Shown here: in pieces, positions 17,224 to 26,326 of the stretch
Layout: the number at the start of each line of letters is the position of its first letter
Position numbering within the stretch: the stretch's first letter is position 1
NCBI GenBank assembly: GCA_949118805.1
Contig: CASAUJ010000014.1
Span: 1-39,765, forward strand
Length of the DNA stretch: 39,765 nt
Source: an uncultured Clostridia bacterium
GTDB lineage: Bacteria > Bacillota > Clostridia > TANB77 > CAG-508
Direction: 5' to 3'
Made by a program: the position numbers and the translations under genes
The notes under the pieces: generated by a model
What the model saw: the letters and a program-made list of their open reading frames with translations, nothing else
Databases searched by the model: none
What the model was told of the DNA's origin: nothing

Positions 17224-18759
17224 TTATTCCCATTCAATGGTAGCAGGTGGTTTTGATGTAATATCATATACAACTCGATTAACATGATTCACTTCATTTA
17301 CAATACGAGAAGATACTTTTTCTAATATCGGATAAGGAATTTTACTCCAAGTACCTGTCATAAAATCAGTGGTTTCAACAGCACGTAAAGCTATTGTATA
17401 ATCATAAGTTCTTTCATCTCCCATGACACCAACTGATTTTAAATTTGTTAATACAGCAAAATATTGATGAATGCTTTTATGAAGTCCTGCATTAGCAATT
17501 TCTTCACGGAAAATACTATCTGCTTCTTTTAAGATGGTTAATTTATCATCTGTAATATCTCCAATTACACGAATGGCTAGTCCTGGACCTGGGAAAGGTT
17601 GACGATAAACTAAATTTTCAGGAATTCCTAGTTCTATTCCAGTTTTTCTAACTTCATCTTTAAATAAATCTCTTAATGGTTCAACAATCTCTTTGAAATC
17701 CACATAATCAGGTAATCCTCCGACATTATGGTGGCTTTTGATGACAGAACTTTTACCGAAACCACTTTCGATTACATCAGGGTAAATAGTTCCTTGTACT
17801 AAAAAGTCAACTGCTCCCAATTTTTTTGCTTCTTCTTCAAAAACACGTATAAATTCTTCCCCTATTATTTTTCTTTTACTTTCTGGATCTGAAATCCCTG
17901 CTAATTTTTTTAAGAATCTTTCTTTTGCATTTACTCGAATTAAGTTAATATCAAATTGATTTCTAAATACTTCTTCTACTTCATCTCCTTCATTTTTACG
18001 AAGAAGCCCATGATCTACAAAAATACAAGTTAAATTTTTCCCAATTGCCTTAGACAATAAAACAGCAGCTACGGAAGAATCAACTCCTCCTGATAGAGCA
18101 CACAATGCTTTTTTATCTCCAATTTTCTCTTTTAATTTTTGAATACTTTCTTGTGCAAATGAAGAAATGATCCAATCTCCTGTACAATGACAAATATTAA
18201 ATAAGAAATTTTCAATTATTTTTGTTCCATTTACAGAATGATTTACTTCTGGGTGAAATTGGATGCCATATAATTTCTTTTCCGTATTTTCTATCGCAGC
18301 ATTTGGACAAGATAGGGTAGAGCCTGTATTTTTAAATCCTTCTGGTAAGACTTCTACATAATCTGTATGGCTCATTAAAAATTCATTTGTATTTTCAAAT
18401 CCTTTAAATAAAAATGACGTATTATCAATGGAAACTTGCATTGTTCCATATTCACGTTTTGAGGCTCTTGTTACTTTTCCACCTAATAAATCAGACATAA
18501 GTTGCATTCCATAACAAATTCCTAAAATCGGAATTCCTAATTCAAAAATTTCTTTCGTACATTTTGGTGAATTTTCTCCATAAACACTAGCAGGTCCTCC
18601 TGTAAAGATAATTCCTTTTGGATTTTTTTCTTTGATTTTTTCAATGGAAAGATCAAAAGGAACTACTTCTGAATAAACATGACATTCTCTAACACGTCTT
18701 GCAATTAATTGGTTGTATTGTCCTCCAAAATCGAGGATCAAGATTAATTCATTTTTCAC
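17224..18759 (-). CDS. guaA: GMP synthase (glutamine-hydrolysing)
   Basis: GuaA aminates XMP to GMP using glutamine and ATP. The 511 residues show the class I amidotransferase domain (ILDFGGQYNQLIARRVRE at the start, nucleophile in GICYGMQ, GIQFHPEV), the ATP pyrophosphatase loop SGGVDSS near 225 and the C-terminal dimer domain ending in KPPATIEWE. The start is GTG 18759, chosen because GGAGG lies eight bases upstream and homology begins there; an in-frame ATG at 18798 adds a tail not seen in the family. No guanine riboswitch is visible upstream. Confidence 0.95.
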   Translation of the reverse strand: MKNELILILDFGGQYNQLIARRVRECHVYSEVVPFDLSIEKIKEKNPKGIIFTGGPASVYGENSPKCTKEIFELGIPILGICYGMQLMSDLLGGKVTRASKREYGTMQVSIDNTSFLFKGFENTNEFLMSHTDYVEVLPEGFKNTGSTLSCPNAAIENTEKKLYGIQFHPEVNHSVNGTKIIENFLFNICHCTGDWIISSFAQESIQKLKEKIGDKKALCALSGGVDSSVAAVLLSKAIGKNLTCIFVDHGLLRKNEGDEVEEVFRNQFDINLIRVNAKERFLKKLAGISDPESKRKIIGEEFIRVFEEEAKKLGAVDFLVQGTIYPDVIESGFGKSSVIKSHHNVGGLPDYVDFKEIVEPLRDLFKDEVRKTGIELGIPENLVYRQPFPGPGLAIRVIGDITDDKLTILKEADSIFREEIANAGLHKSIHQYFAVLTNLKSVGVMGDERTYDYTIALRAVETTDFMTGTWSKIPYPILEKVSSRIVNEVNHVNRVVYDITSKPPATIEWE

Positions 18760-18836
18760 TTGTTTTACCTCCAAAATAAATTTGTTATATTGTATCATAT
18801 GGAGGGAAAAAAGTAAAGAATTTGAATGATTTTGTC

Positions 18837-19385
18837 TTATAGTATCCCACTTGTTGGAAGATAACTATCATCTGGAGGATAAACAAATTCATCATTTGGT
18901 TTTTCTACTTTTTTAATAGAAGTTACCTTAATAATTGGCATTTCACCATGATAATCTCCTTTTGTAATTTCACCTGTTATTTCAACCCAAGTTTCTTCTT
19001 TCAAATCTTTGCTTTTTTCAGATTCGCATAAAAAACCAACAACAACAGATTGTAAATCAGAAGAAACAATCATATCTCGAGCTAAAATAAACTGATTTTC
19101 TTTGGTATCTAAAACACGATAGATATAACCTGTAAAATTGATTTTAACGCCAATATAATCAGCCAAATTTTCATGTACTGTTTTTAGAATATTAGTATAA
19201 TTTTTGCTAGACAATTTAGTTATTTTATTTTGTGGTAAGCAAGAAGAATTAGAAAGGGAATGATTGGCACCATGAAAAATCTTGAAACTTACAATTCCCA
19301 GAATAACAATTACTAAAATAACAATTCCTGTAAAAAAAATCTTGAAGGTTTTACTCCCATTAATTTTTAGATGATAGACAAACAT
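18837..19385 (-). CDS. DUF1980-like (YcgQ C-terminal type) membrane-anchored protein
   Basis: The 182-residue protein has one N-terminal transmembrane segment (about 15-37) and an extracytoplasmic beta-rich domain. Pieces such as VKINFTGYIYRVLD, FILARDMIVSSD and WVEITGEITKG resemble the C-terminal domain of YcgQ/TIGR03943 proteins, which often pair with a permease; no permease partner is present here. Start ATG 19385 was preferred over an upstream in-frame TTG because GAGG lies six bases before it. The function is unknown. Confidence 0.65.
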   Translation of the reverse strand: MFVYHLKINGSKTFKIFFTGIVILVIVILGIVSFKIFHGANHSLSNSSCLPQNKITKLSSKNYTNILKTVHENLADYIGVKINFTGYIYRVLDTKENQFILARDMIVSSDLQSVVVGFLCESEKSKDLKEETWVEITGEITKGDYHGEMPIIKVTSIKKVEKPNDEFVYPPDDSYLPTSGIL

Positions 19386-19470
19386 AAAAAACCTCTTTTC
19401 CAAAAATAATATAACTATTTGAATTTATGTAAAAGAGAAAAAAATATTACTAGAATTTAATCTTTCTAAC

Positions 19471-19499
19471 TTGAAAAATTATAGAATATATAATATACT
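19471..19499 (+). promoter_or_regulatory. Promoter of the 114-aa ORF
   Basis: TTGAAA (19471-19476), a 17-base spacer and TATACT (19494-19499) lie 51 bases upstream of the start, divergent from the DUF1980-like gene. Confidence 0.5.
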
Positions 19500-19550
19500 T
19501 TATAAGAAAATAAAGTAGACTTATTTTTTTGTAAAAAAAGGAGGAATTGC

Positions 19551-19895
19551 ATGATAAAACGGTTAAAAATGATACCAGCGATTTTCTTTTTTGGGGTTGT
19601 TATTAGAAAAATAACAACTTATAAAAAAGAACGAAACAAATTGAAGTCAATCTTTTTGGAAGGATGCAAAACTGGCGAAAATATGGTATCCACTTATCAG
19701 GTTGGATTGAAAAAATCCCAGCCGAAAGCTCTTTTCTTTCGAGAAGGAAAGAACGGAAAATACTATGAAATTTTAGTATTGCATCGTTTTAGTGGAGGAA
19801 TACCATATTACATTGAAGAAATCAATCCAAAGGATGGAATTGTGATAATTCTCATCTTTGATTTGAAATGTTTAAAAGATTATCTTACCGTTTGA
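19551..19895 (+). CDS. Uncharacterised 114-aa protein with an in-frame CGG at codon 4
   Basis: The ATG has a strong AAAAAGGAGG site seven bases upstream, its own promoter and a terminator. The product has a short hydrophobic N end (IPAIFFFGVVI) and a mixed alpha/beta remainder ending ILIFDLKCLKDYLTV. No family is recognised. Codon 4 is CGG (19560-19562), the only in-frame CGG I found in the window that is not at a frameshift. A +1 shift there would terminate at once (GGT TAA), so either CGG is read normally here, translation begins at ATG 19569, or the gene is regulated or silent. Codon use (CCG, CAG) is slightly richer in GC than its neighbours. Confidence 0.55.
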   Translation: MIKRLKMIPAIFFFGVVIRKITTYKKERNKLKSIFLEGCKTGENMVSTYQVGLKKSQPKALFFREGKNGKYYEILVLHRFSGGIPYYIEEINPKDGIVIILIFDLKCLKDYLTV

Positions 19896-19906
19896 AAAGT
19901 GCTTTC

Positions 19907-19937
19907 ACCTCGTTCTCAAATGGGACGAGGTTTTTTC
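19907..19937 (+). terminator. Terminator after the 114-aa ORF
   Basis: ACCTCGT pairs with ACGAGGT around TCTCAAATGGG, followed by TTTTTTC. Confidence 0.85.
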
Positions 19938-19947
19938 TTAAAAATAC

Positions 19948-19976
19948 TTGATAAAAACCTCTTTTCATGATATAGT
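19948..19976 (+). promoter_or_regulatory. secA promoter
   Basis: TTGATA (19948-19953), a 17-base spacer and TATAGT (19971-19976). The secA ribosome binding site AAGGGGCGG follows. Confidence 0.55.
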
Positions 19977-20013
19977 ATGTTAGAAAAAATCTAAGAAGGG
20001 GCGGAAAATAAAA

Positions 20014-22770
20014 ATGAGCATATTAAACAAAATATTTAAGTCATATAGTGAAAAAGAAGTAAAGAGGGTTATGCCTTTAGTAGAGCAAATTAATGGATTA
20101 GAAGAGACTATTTCAAAATTAACAGATCATGAATTAAGAGAGAAAACGAAGGCTTTTAAAGAAGCTTTACAAGCAGGAAAAACTTTAGATGATATTTTGC
20201 CAGAAGCATTTGCCGTAGTTAGAGAAGCTTCAAAAAGAGTATTAGGAATGAGACATTTTGATGTTCAATTAATTGGTGGGATTATCTTGCACCAAGGAAG
20301 AATAGCAGAAATGAAAACTGGTGAAGGAAAAACATTGGTGGCTACTTTACCAGTATATTTAAATGCCTTAGAAGGACAAGGTGTTCATGTTATTACAGTC
20401 AATGATTACTTAGCCAAAAGAGATAGTGAATGGATGGGAAAATTATATAAATTTTTAGGACTATCTGTTGGACTAGTTATTGCTGGAATGGAACCAAAAG
20501 AAAAGCAAGAAGCTTATATGGCAGATGTAACTTATGGGACCAATAATGAATTTGGATTTGATTATTTAAGAGATAATATGGTTATTTATAAAAATCAATT
20601 GGTGCAAAGAGGATTACATTATGCTATTGTCGATGAAATTGATAGTATCTTAATTGATGAAGCACGTACTCCGTTAATTATATCTGGAAGAGCAAATCAA
20701 TCATCTGATTTATATAAAAAAGCAAATGATTTTGTAAGAAGATTAACTCCTAAAATTATTGTAGAAGAAGATGTAAAGGATTATGATCAAGCAGAAGATA
20801 ATGAAAAATATGATTACATTGTTGATTTAAAAGCAAAATCAGCTTCTTTAACGCAAAAGGGAATTCAGAAAGCAGAAGATGCTTTTCATCTAGAAAATTT
20901 TAATGATTTAGAGAATTCTACTCTTGTCCATCATGTTAACCAAGCATTACGTGCTCATGGAATTATGAAAAAAGATATTGATTATATTGTAAAAGATGGA
21001 GAAGTTTTAATTGTTGATGAATTTACAGGTCGTATCATGTATGGAAGAAGATATAATAATGGGTTACACCAAGCAATTGAAGCAAAAGAAAATGTAAAAA
21101 TTGCAGATGAGTCAAAAACATTAGCTACTATTACTTTCCAAAATTTATTTAGAATGTATGATAAATTATCTGGAATGACTGGTACTGCTATGACAGAAGC
21201 AGGAGAGTTTGAAGAAATTTATAATTTAGATGTAGTAGATATTCCAACCAATAAGCCAATGGTTCGTAATGATCAAAATGATGTCATATACAAAAACGAA
21301 AATGCAAAATATCGTGCTATCGTAGAGAGTATTAAAATAAGTCATGAAGTAGGACAGCCTGTTTTAGTAGGTACAGTATCAATTGAAAAATCAGAAAAAC
21401 TAAGCCAGCTATTAAAAAAAGAAGGAATTAAACATGAAGTATTAAATGCAAAATATCATGAAAAAGAAGCTGAGATCGTAGCACAAGCTGGTAAATTTGG
21501 AGCAGTTACCATCGCTACCAATATGGCAGGACGTGGTACAGATATTATGCTTGGTGGAAATAGTGAATTTTTGGCAAAAGAAGAAATGAGAAAAAATAAA
21601 ATACCTCATGAATTAATTGAAGAAGCAGATACTTATTATGAAACAGATAATGAGGAGATATTGAAAGTAAGAGAAGATTTTAGAACGTTAGTTAAAAAAT
21701 ATGAAGAACAAATTAGAGAAGAAAAAGAGAAAGTAATTGCTGCTGGAGGTTTAAAAATTATTGGTACAGAAAGACATGAATCAAGAAGAATTGACAACCA
21801 ATTACGTGGGCGTTCAGGTCGTCAAGGAGATAATGGTGAATCTAAATTTTATATTGGATTAGATGATGATTTGATGAAAATATTTGGTGGTGATGCAATT
21901 ACTAGAGTTTATAATACTTTAGGTGCAGATGAAAATATGCCAATTGAGTCCAAAATTATATCAAATGCAGTGGAAAATGCACAAAAGAAAGTGGAAGGTA
22001 GAAATTTTAGTGTCCGTAAGAATGTGTTAAAATATGATGATGTTATGAATGCACAAAGAGAGATTATTTATAAACAAAGAAGAGAAGTTTTAGATGGTGA
22101 AAATATTCATGATAGTATTGTTTCTATGATTGAATTCGTAGCAGATAATATTGTAAATATGTTTATTGATGCTGAATCTTCTGAATTGAACATAGAGTCT
22201 TTAAATACAGAAATTACTAATATTTTTGGATTTGACATGTTAGAAACTATCAAGAATAATAAAAGCAATTCACAAACTATTTCTGAGGAATTAAAGAAAA
22301 AGGCAATGGAAGTGTATGCAGAAAAAGAACAAGAAATTGGGCAAGAAGAAATGAGAGAACTTGAAAGAGTTGTTATGCTTAAAGTGGTTGATGAAAAATG
22401 GATGAATCACATTGATAGTATGGACGAGTTAAAAAATGGAATTGGTTTACGTGCTTATGGACAAAAAGATCCTGTTGTGCAATATCGTTTAGAAGGTTTT
22501 GACATGTTTGAAGAAATGATTAATGATATTAAAGTAGATGTAACAAAGATTTTAATGCATATTAGAGAACAAGGAGAAGCCAAAAGACAAGAAACTGTTA
22601 AAATTACAGGTGCTGCTTTGGAAGCAATTCATAGTGTTGATGGTGGTTCAAAAATCGGTACTGATATTGATCGAACAGTACGTAATGAAGGACCTAAAAT
22701 TGGTAGAAATGATCCTTGTTCTTGTGGCTCAGGAAAGAAATATAAGAACTGTTGCGGAAAGAACTCTTAA
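20014..22770 (+). CDS. secA: Preprotein translocase ATPase
   Basis: SecA drives protein export through SecYEG. The 918 residues include Walker A in MKTGEGKTLVA (about 102-112), the DEAD-like VDEIDSILIDEARTPL, TNMAGRGTDIMLGG, the RGRSGRQGD motif VI and the C-terminal zinc motif CSCGSGKKYKNCC that binds SecB or ribosome. Length fits a bacterial housekeeping SecA (somewhat longer than the 841-residue B. subtilis form because of the insert near 230-290). It is transcribed alone or with the short downstream ORFs. Confidence 0.97.
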   Translation: MSILNKIFKSYSEKEVKRVMPLVEQINGLEETISKLTDHELREKTKAFKEALQAGKTLDDILPEAFAVVREASKRVLGMRHFDVQLIGGIILHQGRIAEMKTGEGKTLVATLPVYLNALEGQGVHVITVNDYLAKRDSEWMGKLYKFLGLSVGLVIAGMEPKEKQEAYMADVTYGTNNEFGFDYLRDNMVIYKNQLVQRGLHYAIVDEIDSILIDEARTPLIISGRANQSSDLYKKANDFVRRLTPKIIVEEDVKDYDQAEDNEKYDYIVDLKAKSASLTQKGIQKAEDAFHLENFNDLENSTLVHHVNQALRAHGIMKKDIDYIVKDGEVLIVDEFTGRIMYGRRYNNGLHQAIEAKENVKIADESKTLATITFQNLFRMYDKLSGMTGTAMTEAGEFEEIYNLDVVDIPTNKPMVRNDQNDVIYKNENAKYRAIVESIKISHEVGQPVLVGTVSIEKSEKLSQLLKKEGIKHEVLNAKYHEKEAEIVAQAGKFGAVTIATNMAGRGTDIMLGGNSEFLAKEEMRKNKIPHELIEEADTYYETDNEEILKVREDFRTLVKKYEEQIREEKEKVIAAGGLKIIGTERHESRRIDNQLRGRSGRQGDNGESKFYIGLDDDLMKIFGGDAITRVYNTLGADENMPIESKIISNAVENAQKKVEGRNFSVRKNVLKYDDVMNAQREIIYKQRREVLDGENIHDSIVSMIEFVADNIVNMFIDAESSELNIESLNTEITNIFGFDMLETIKNNKSNSQTISEELKKKAMEVYAEKEQEIGQEEMRELERVVMLKVVDEKWMNHIDSMDELKNGIGLRAYGQKDPVVQYRLEGFDMFEEMINDIKVDVTKILMHIREQGEAKRQETVKITGAALEAIHSVDGGSKIGTDIDRTVRNEGPKIGRNDPCSCGSGKKYKNCCGKNS

Positions 22771-22870
22771 TATCAATACTTTGAAAGATTTTATAAAAAT
22801 GAAAAAATGGTATCAAAAAGCAATTTGTCACCCAAAATATAAAATAAAAGCTAAAATACGCTGAAAAATA

Positions 22871-22911
22871 AGGAGTGTAACCTAATAAAAATGGGTGACA
22901 CTTCTTTTTTT
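22871..22911 (+). terminator. Terminator after secA
   Basis: GGAGTGTAACC pairs imperfectly with GGTGACACTTC around TAATAAAAATG, followed by a T-tract at 22904-22911. Confidence 0.7.
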
Positions 22912-22977
22912 ATTCTATTTTAATATTTACAAATGATATAAAATAGTTATGAAAAGATTTATATAAGGAGGATCATT

Positions 22978-23040
22978 ATGGAAAAAATTAATGTAAGAAA
23001 AAGAGCAGAAGAAGCAGGAATTTTAACAAGACAAAAATAA
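22978..23040 (+). CDS. 20-aa basic peptide with its own RBS and terminator
   Basis: ATAAGGAGG lies eight bases before an ATG that opens MEKINVRKRAEEAGILTRQK and a stop. A hairpin terminator follows within five bases. Upstream, TTTACA (22926-22931) and a weak TATGAA give a possible promoter. The peptide would be helical and basic. It is small for annotation pipelines, but the compact promoter-RBS-terminator layout suggests a real transcript. No family is recognised. Confidence 0.45.
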   Translation: MEKINVRKRAEEAGILTRQK

Positions 23041-23044
23041 TAAA

Positions 23045-23083
23045 AATGCTAACAAAAGTGGAAACGCCAATATTAGCATTTTT
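23045..23083 (+). terminator. Terminator after the 20-aa ORF
   Basis: AATGCTAA (045-052) pairs with TTAGCATT (073-080), followed by TTT. The loop can pair further (GTGG...CGCC, imperfect). Confidence 0.75.
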
Positions 23084-23097
23084 CTATTGCTGAATAA

Positions 23098-23127
23098 TTG
23101 ACAATTGTATAAAATCTATGCTAAGAT
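23098..23127 (+). promoter_or_regulatory. prfB promoter
   Basis: TTGACA (23098-23103), an 18-base spacer and TAAGAT (23122-23127), followed by AAGGAG before the prfB ATG. Confidence 0.55.
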
Positions 23128-23151
23128 ACTTTTGATAAGGAGAGTGATCAT

Positions 23152-24253
23152 ATGTTAGAATTAGAAGAAAACACGAGAATATTACAAACATTTCAACAAA
23201 AAATACAGAATTTAGGTGAGTCTCTTTGACATTCTTAAATTAAAAAAACAATTAGAAAATCTAGAACAACAAACAATGGAACAAAACTTTTGGAATGATA
23301 ATAAAAATTCCAGTAAAATATTAACACAAATTAAGAGTATAAAAAGTAAAACAGTTCATTATGAAACCCTAAAAAAAGAAATCGAAAATTTGATTGAATT
23401 AACGGAATTATTAAAATTAGAACCAGATGAAGAATTAGGAAAAGAAATTTTAAAAAATACTAACAAATTGCAAAAAGAAATTGAAAAATTTGAAATAGCT
23501 ACTTTCTTATCTGGAAAATATGATACTAATAATGCTATTGTTACAATTCATCCTGGAGCAGGAGGAACTGAATCACAGGATTGGGCAGAAATGTTATATC
23601 GAATGTATACGAGATGGGCTAATAAAAATAATTATGAAGTAAAAGAGTTAGATTATTTGGAAGGGGAGGAAGCAGGGCTTAAAAGTGTAACCTTTGAAAT
23701 CATAGGAGAAAATGCATATGGCTATATGAAGTCTGAAATGGGAGTTCATCGTTTAGTCAGAATTTCACCATTTGATAGTGGAGGAAGAAGACATACTTCA
23801 TTTGCTTCGATTGAAATTTTGCCAGAAATAACAGATGATATTGAATTAGAAATTAATTTGGACGATTTAAGAATTGATACTTATAGAGCATCAGGAGCAG
23901 GAGGACAACATATTAATAAAACCTCTTCTGCTATAAGAATTACACATATTCCTACTAACATTGTTGTAGCTTGTCAATCTGAACGTTCTCAAATACAAAA
24001 TAGAGAAACAGCTATGAAAATGTTAAAATCAAAATTATTAGATTTAAAGGAAAAAGAGCAAAAAGAAAAAATTGAAGATTTAAAAGGAATTCAGATGGAA
24101 ATTGCTTGGGGAAGTCAAATTCGATCTTATGTCTTTTGTCCTTATACAATGGTAAAAGATCATCGCACAAATTATGAAGTAGGTAATGTACAAGCTGTTA
24201 TGGACGGAGAAATCGATGAATTTATGGAAAGTTATTTAAAGATGAAATTATAA
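23152..24253 (+). CDS. prfB: Peptide chain release factor 2, with programmed +1 frameshift
   Basis: RF2 ends translation at UGA and UAA. The first 25 codons run from ATG 23152 to an in-frame TGA at 23227-23229. The known autoregulatory site is intact: CTT TGA C, preceded by the Shine-Dalgarno-like AGGTGAG. A +1 shift at CTT joins the second frame (GAC at 23228), giving 366 residues, close to the E. coli length. The second part holds the tripeptide anticodon SPF (RISPFDSG) and the catalytic GGQ in ASGAGGQHIN. Low RF2 slows UGA termination and promotes the shift, so the factor controls its own level. Confidence 0.96.
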
Positions 24254-24282
24254 TATCAATCATTTTAAATTTTATTGCATAC

Positions 24283-24330
24283 AATATAGAGAGCAGGTTT
24301 TTAATAAAATCAGTTCTCTATATTATTTTT
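24283..24330 (+). terminator. Terminator after prfB
   Basis: AATATAGAGA (283-292) pairs perfectly with TCTCTATATT (315-324), followed by ATTTTT. Confidence 0.75.
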
Positions 24331-24352
24331 ACAAAAGGTGAGTGAATGAAAG

Positions 24353-25321
24353 ATGAATACAATTGTATTAAAATTTGGAGGTAGTTCAGTAGCTGACAAT
24401 GAAAAATTAAAATTAGTAGCTGAAAAAATAATTGGTTTATATAAGAAAGGACATAAAATTGTTGTTGTTGTTTCTGCCCAAGGGAAAACAACAGATAAAC
24501 TGATAGAAGAAGCAGAAACATTATCTCCTAAAGTAGAAGATAGAGAAATGGATGCATTGCTTAGCACAGGAGAACAAATGTCAATTGCAAAATTAAGCAT
24601 ATTACTTAATCAATTAGGATATCCTTCCATTTCTTTAACAGGATGGCAAGCAGGAATTTATACTAACAATACCAATCAAAATGCAATAATAAAATGTATT
24701 GATACTTCTAGGATAAGGGAAGAATTAGAAAAAAATAAAATTGTAATTGTTGCAGGGTTTCAAGGAATAAATGAAAATAAAGATATTACTACCTTAGGAA
24801 GAGGAGGATCTGATACAACAGCAGTAGCAATAGCAGCAGCTTTAAGTGCACAAAATTGTTATATTTTTTCTGATGTAGATGGAGTGTATACAACAGATCC
24901 AAATCGATTGGCAGAAGCAAAAAAATTACCAGCCTTATCTTATGAGGAAATGTTAGAAATATCCAGTGAAGGAGCTAAAGTTCTTCATAATCGATGTGTT
25001 GAAATCGGAGAAAAATTCAAAGTACCTATCATTACAAAATCTACTTTTAATAATAAACCAGGAACTGTTATCTCTGATATTATTGAAGAAAATACAATAA
25101 AAAGTATTGTAAAAAAAGATATTTCCAGAATAGCTATTGTAGGAAATGGAATGATTAGAAATTTCCCTAAAATACAATCCATTTTAGATCTTATTGAAAA
25201 AAACAAACTAGAAATGTTAGAATTTAATGTATCTGAATCTAAAATTTCAATCAATTTTAAAAATCAAATTTCAGATCAAATATTAGATGAAATTCATTTG
25301 AAATTAATAAATGAAATATAA
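24353..25321 (+). CDS. lysC: Aspartokinase, short form
   Basis: The enzyme phosphorylates aspartate, the first step to lysine, threonine and methionine. The kinase domain is complete: VLKFGGSSV at the N terminus, SAQGKTTD, STGEQMS, TTLGRGGSDTTAV near 150 and the DVDGVYTTDPN ATP site. At 322 residues it is about 80 residues shorter than usual; after the kinase domain there is room for only one ACT-like domain (about 255-322, IAIVGNGMI onward) rather than two. Feedback control may therefore differ. It stands alone between two terminators. Confidence 0.9.
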   Translation: MNTIVLKFGGSSVADNEKLKLVAEKIIGLYKKGHKIVVVVSAQGKTTDKLIEEAETLSPKVEDREMDALLSTGEQMSIAKLSILLNQLGYPSISLTGWQAGIYTNNTNQNAIIKCIDTSRIREELEKNKIVIVAGFQGINENKDITTLGRGGSDTTAVAIAAALSAQNCYIFSDVDGVYTTDPNRLAEAKKLPALSYEEMLEISSEGAKVLHNRCVEIGEKFKVPIITKSTFNNKPGTVISDIIEENTIKSIVKKDISRIAIVGNGMIRNFPKIQSILDLIEKNKLEMLEFNVSESKISINFKNQISDQILDEIHLKLINEI

Positions 25322-25327
25322 AAAATA

Positions 25328-25365
25328 GAAAACTTGAAAAAATTAATTTCAAGTTTTCCTTTTTA
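25328..25365 (+). terminator. Terminator after lysC
   Basis: GAAAACTTGAAA (328-339) pairs perfectly with TTTCAAGTTTTC (347-358), followed by CTTTTT. Confidence 0.85.
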
Positions 25366-25433
25366 TTTCGTTCTAAATAAGACAACTATTGAATATATAT
25401 AATTTAATGAGAAATTTAAATAGGAGGTATAAC

Positions 25434-25730
25434 ATGACAATAGATGAAAGAAAAAGTATTACTACAGGAGTCATTCAAAATCTTATTTTGGAAAATAGGG
25501 GAAAACTAAGTATATCTGGTGTATTAGATGTTTTAAGTTTTGATGATCAAGTTGTCATATTAGAAACAGAATTAGGGCTCTTGACTGTAAAAGGAGAAAA
25601 TATTAGGATCAACAAATTAAGTATTGATACCTCAGAAGTTATTGTAGAAGGTGATATTTCTTCTCTTGCTTATAGTGACAAGGAAAACGAAAAAATAAAG
25701 GGAAATTTTATGAGTAAAATATTTAAATAA
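25434..25730 (+). CDS. yabP: Sporulation protein YabP
   Basis: The 98-residue protein starts MTIDERKSITTGV and contains the repeated beta-strand pattern LSISGVLDVLSFDDQVVILET typical of the YabP/YqfC family (key residues SGV and VLSFDD). It works with YabQ in forespore cortex formation in Bacillus. ATG 25434 has TAGGAGG upstream; an in-frame start at 25389 has no site. The order yabP-yabQ-divIC matches the Bacillus arrangement. Confidence 0.85.
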   Translation: MTIDERKSITTGVIQNLILENRGKLSISGVLDVLSFDDQVVILETELGLLTVKGENIRINKLSIDTSEVIVEGDISSLAYSDKENEKIKGNFMSKIFK

Positions 25731-25754
25731 TAGGGAAGAGAGGAGCCCAAATTA

Positions 25755-26240
25755 ATGGTTTCAAATCAGGCATACTTATTTTTGGTTTTTATAGTAAATG
25801 GAATTGTAATTGGTTTATTGTTTGACTTTTTTAGAATTGCTAGAAAAGTATTTATTTCCAATAATATGATAACCTATATAGAAGATATTTTATTTTGGAT
25901 CTTAACAGGAGGAACTGTTTTATATTCTATTTTTGTTTTTAATAATGGAGAAATACGTTTGTTCATGTTTTTAGGTATTTTACTAGGGGCTTTTATTTAT
26001 ATGGTAACATTGAGTTCTTATATCATTAAAATTAATGTTGAGATAATTAATTATGTGAAAAAAATTTTGGGTATAATCTTCATTCCATTTAAAAGTGTAT
26101 TTAAAATTTTAAGAAAAATATTTTTTCAACCAATCACATTTTTTTTGATTAACATTAGAAAAAATTTTGCAAATTTCATCATAAAATCGCATAAAAATTT
26201 AAAAACATCTAAAAGTAGGAAAAATATTGTAAAAAATTGA
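25755..26240 (+). CDS. yabQ: Spore cortex biosynthesis protein YabQ
   Basis: The 161-residue protein has three or four hydrophobic segments (about 5-25, 42-62, 70-90 and partly 105-125), with the family-like GLLFDFFRIARK near residue 22-33 and a basic C-terminal tail. YabQ is a membrane protein needed for the spore cortex. It follows yabP by 24 bases and precedes divIC, supporting the assignment despite low sequence conservation of the family. Confidence 0.8.
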   Translation: MVSNQAYLFLVFIVNGIVIGLLFDFFRIARKVFISNNMITYIEDILFWILTGGTVLYSIFVFNNGEIRLFMFLGILLGAFIYMVTLSSYIIKINVEIINYVKKILGIIFIPFKSVFKILRKIFFQPITFFLINIRKNFANFIIKSHKNLKTSKSRKNIVKN

Positions 26241-26326
26241 AAATAAAAGAAGGATATTTCAAATATATGTAGAATATATAAATGTATATCCGTAGGGATT
26301 TATTACGAATAATGGAGAGATTACAG

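Noticed and set aside
18760..18836. Purine riboswitch before guaA
   Set aside because: The leader is too short and shows no purine-aptamer pairing or terminator.
22799..22864. 21-aa ORF after secA (MKKWYQKAIC...)
   Set aside because: No ribosome binding site, no promoter of its own, and it ends at the secA terminator; probably 3' untranslated sequence.
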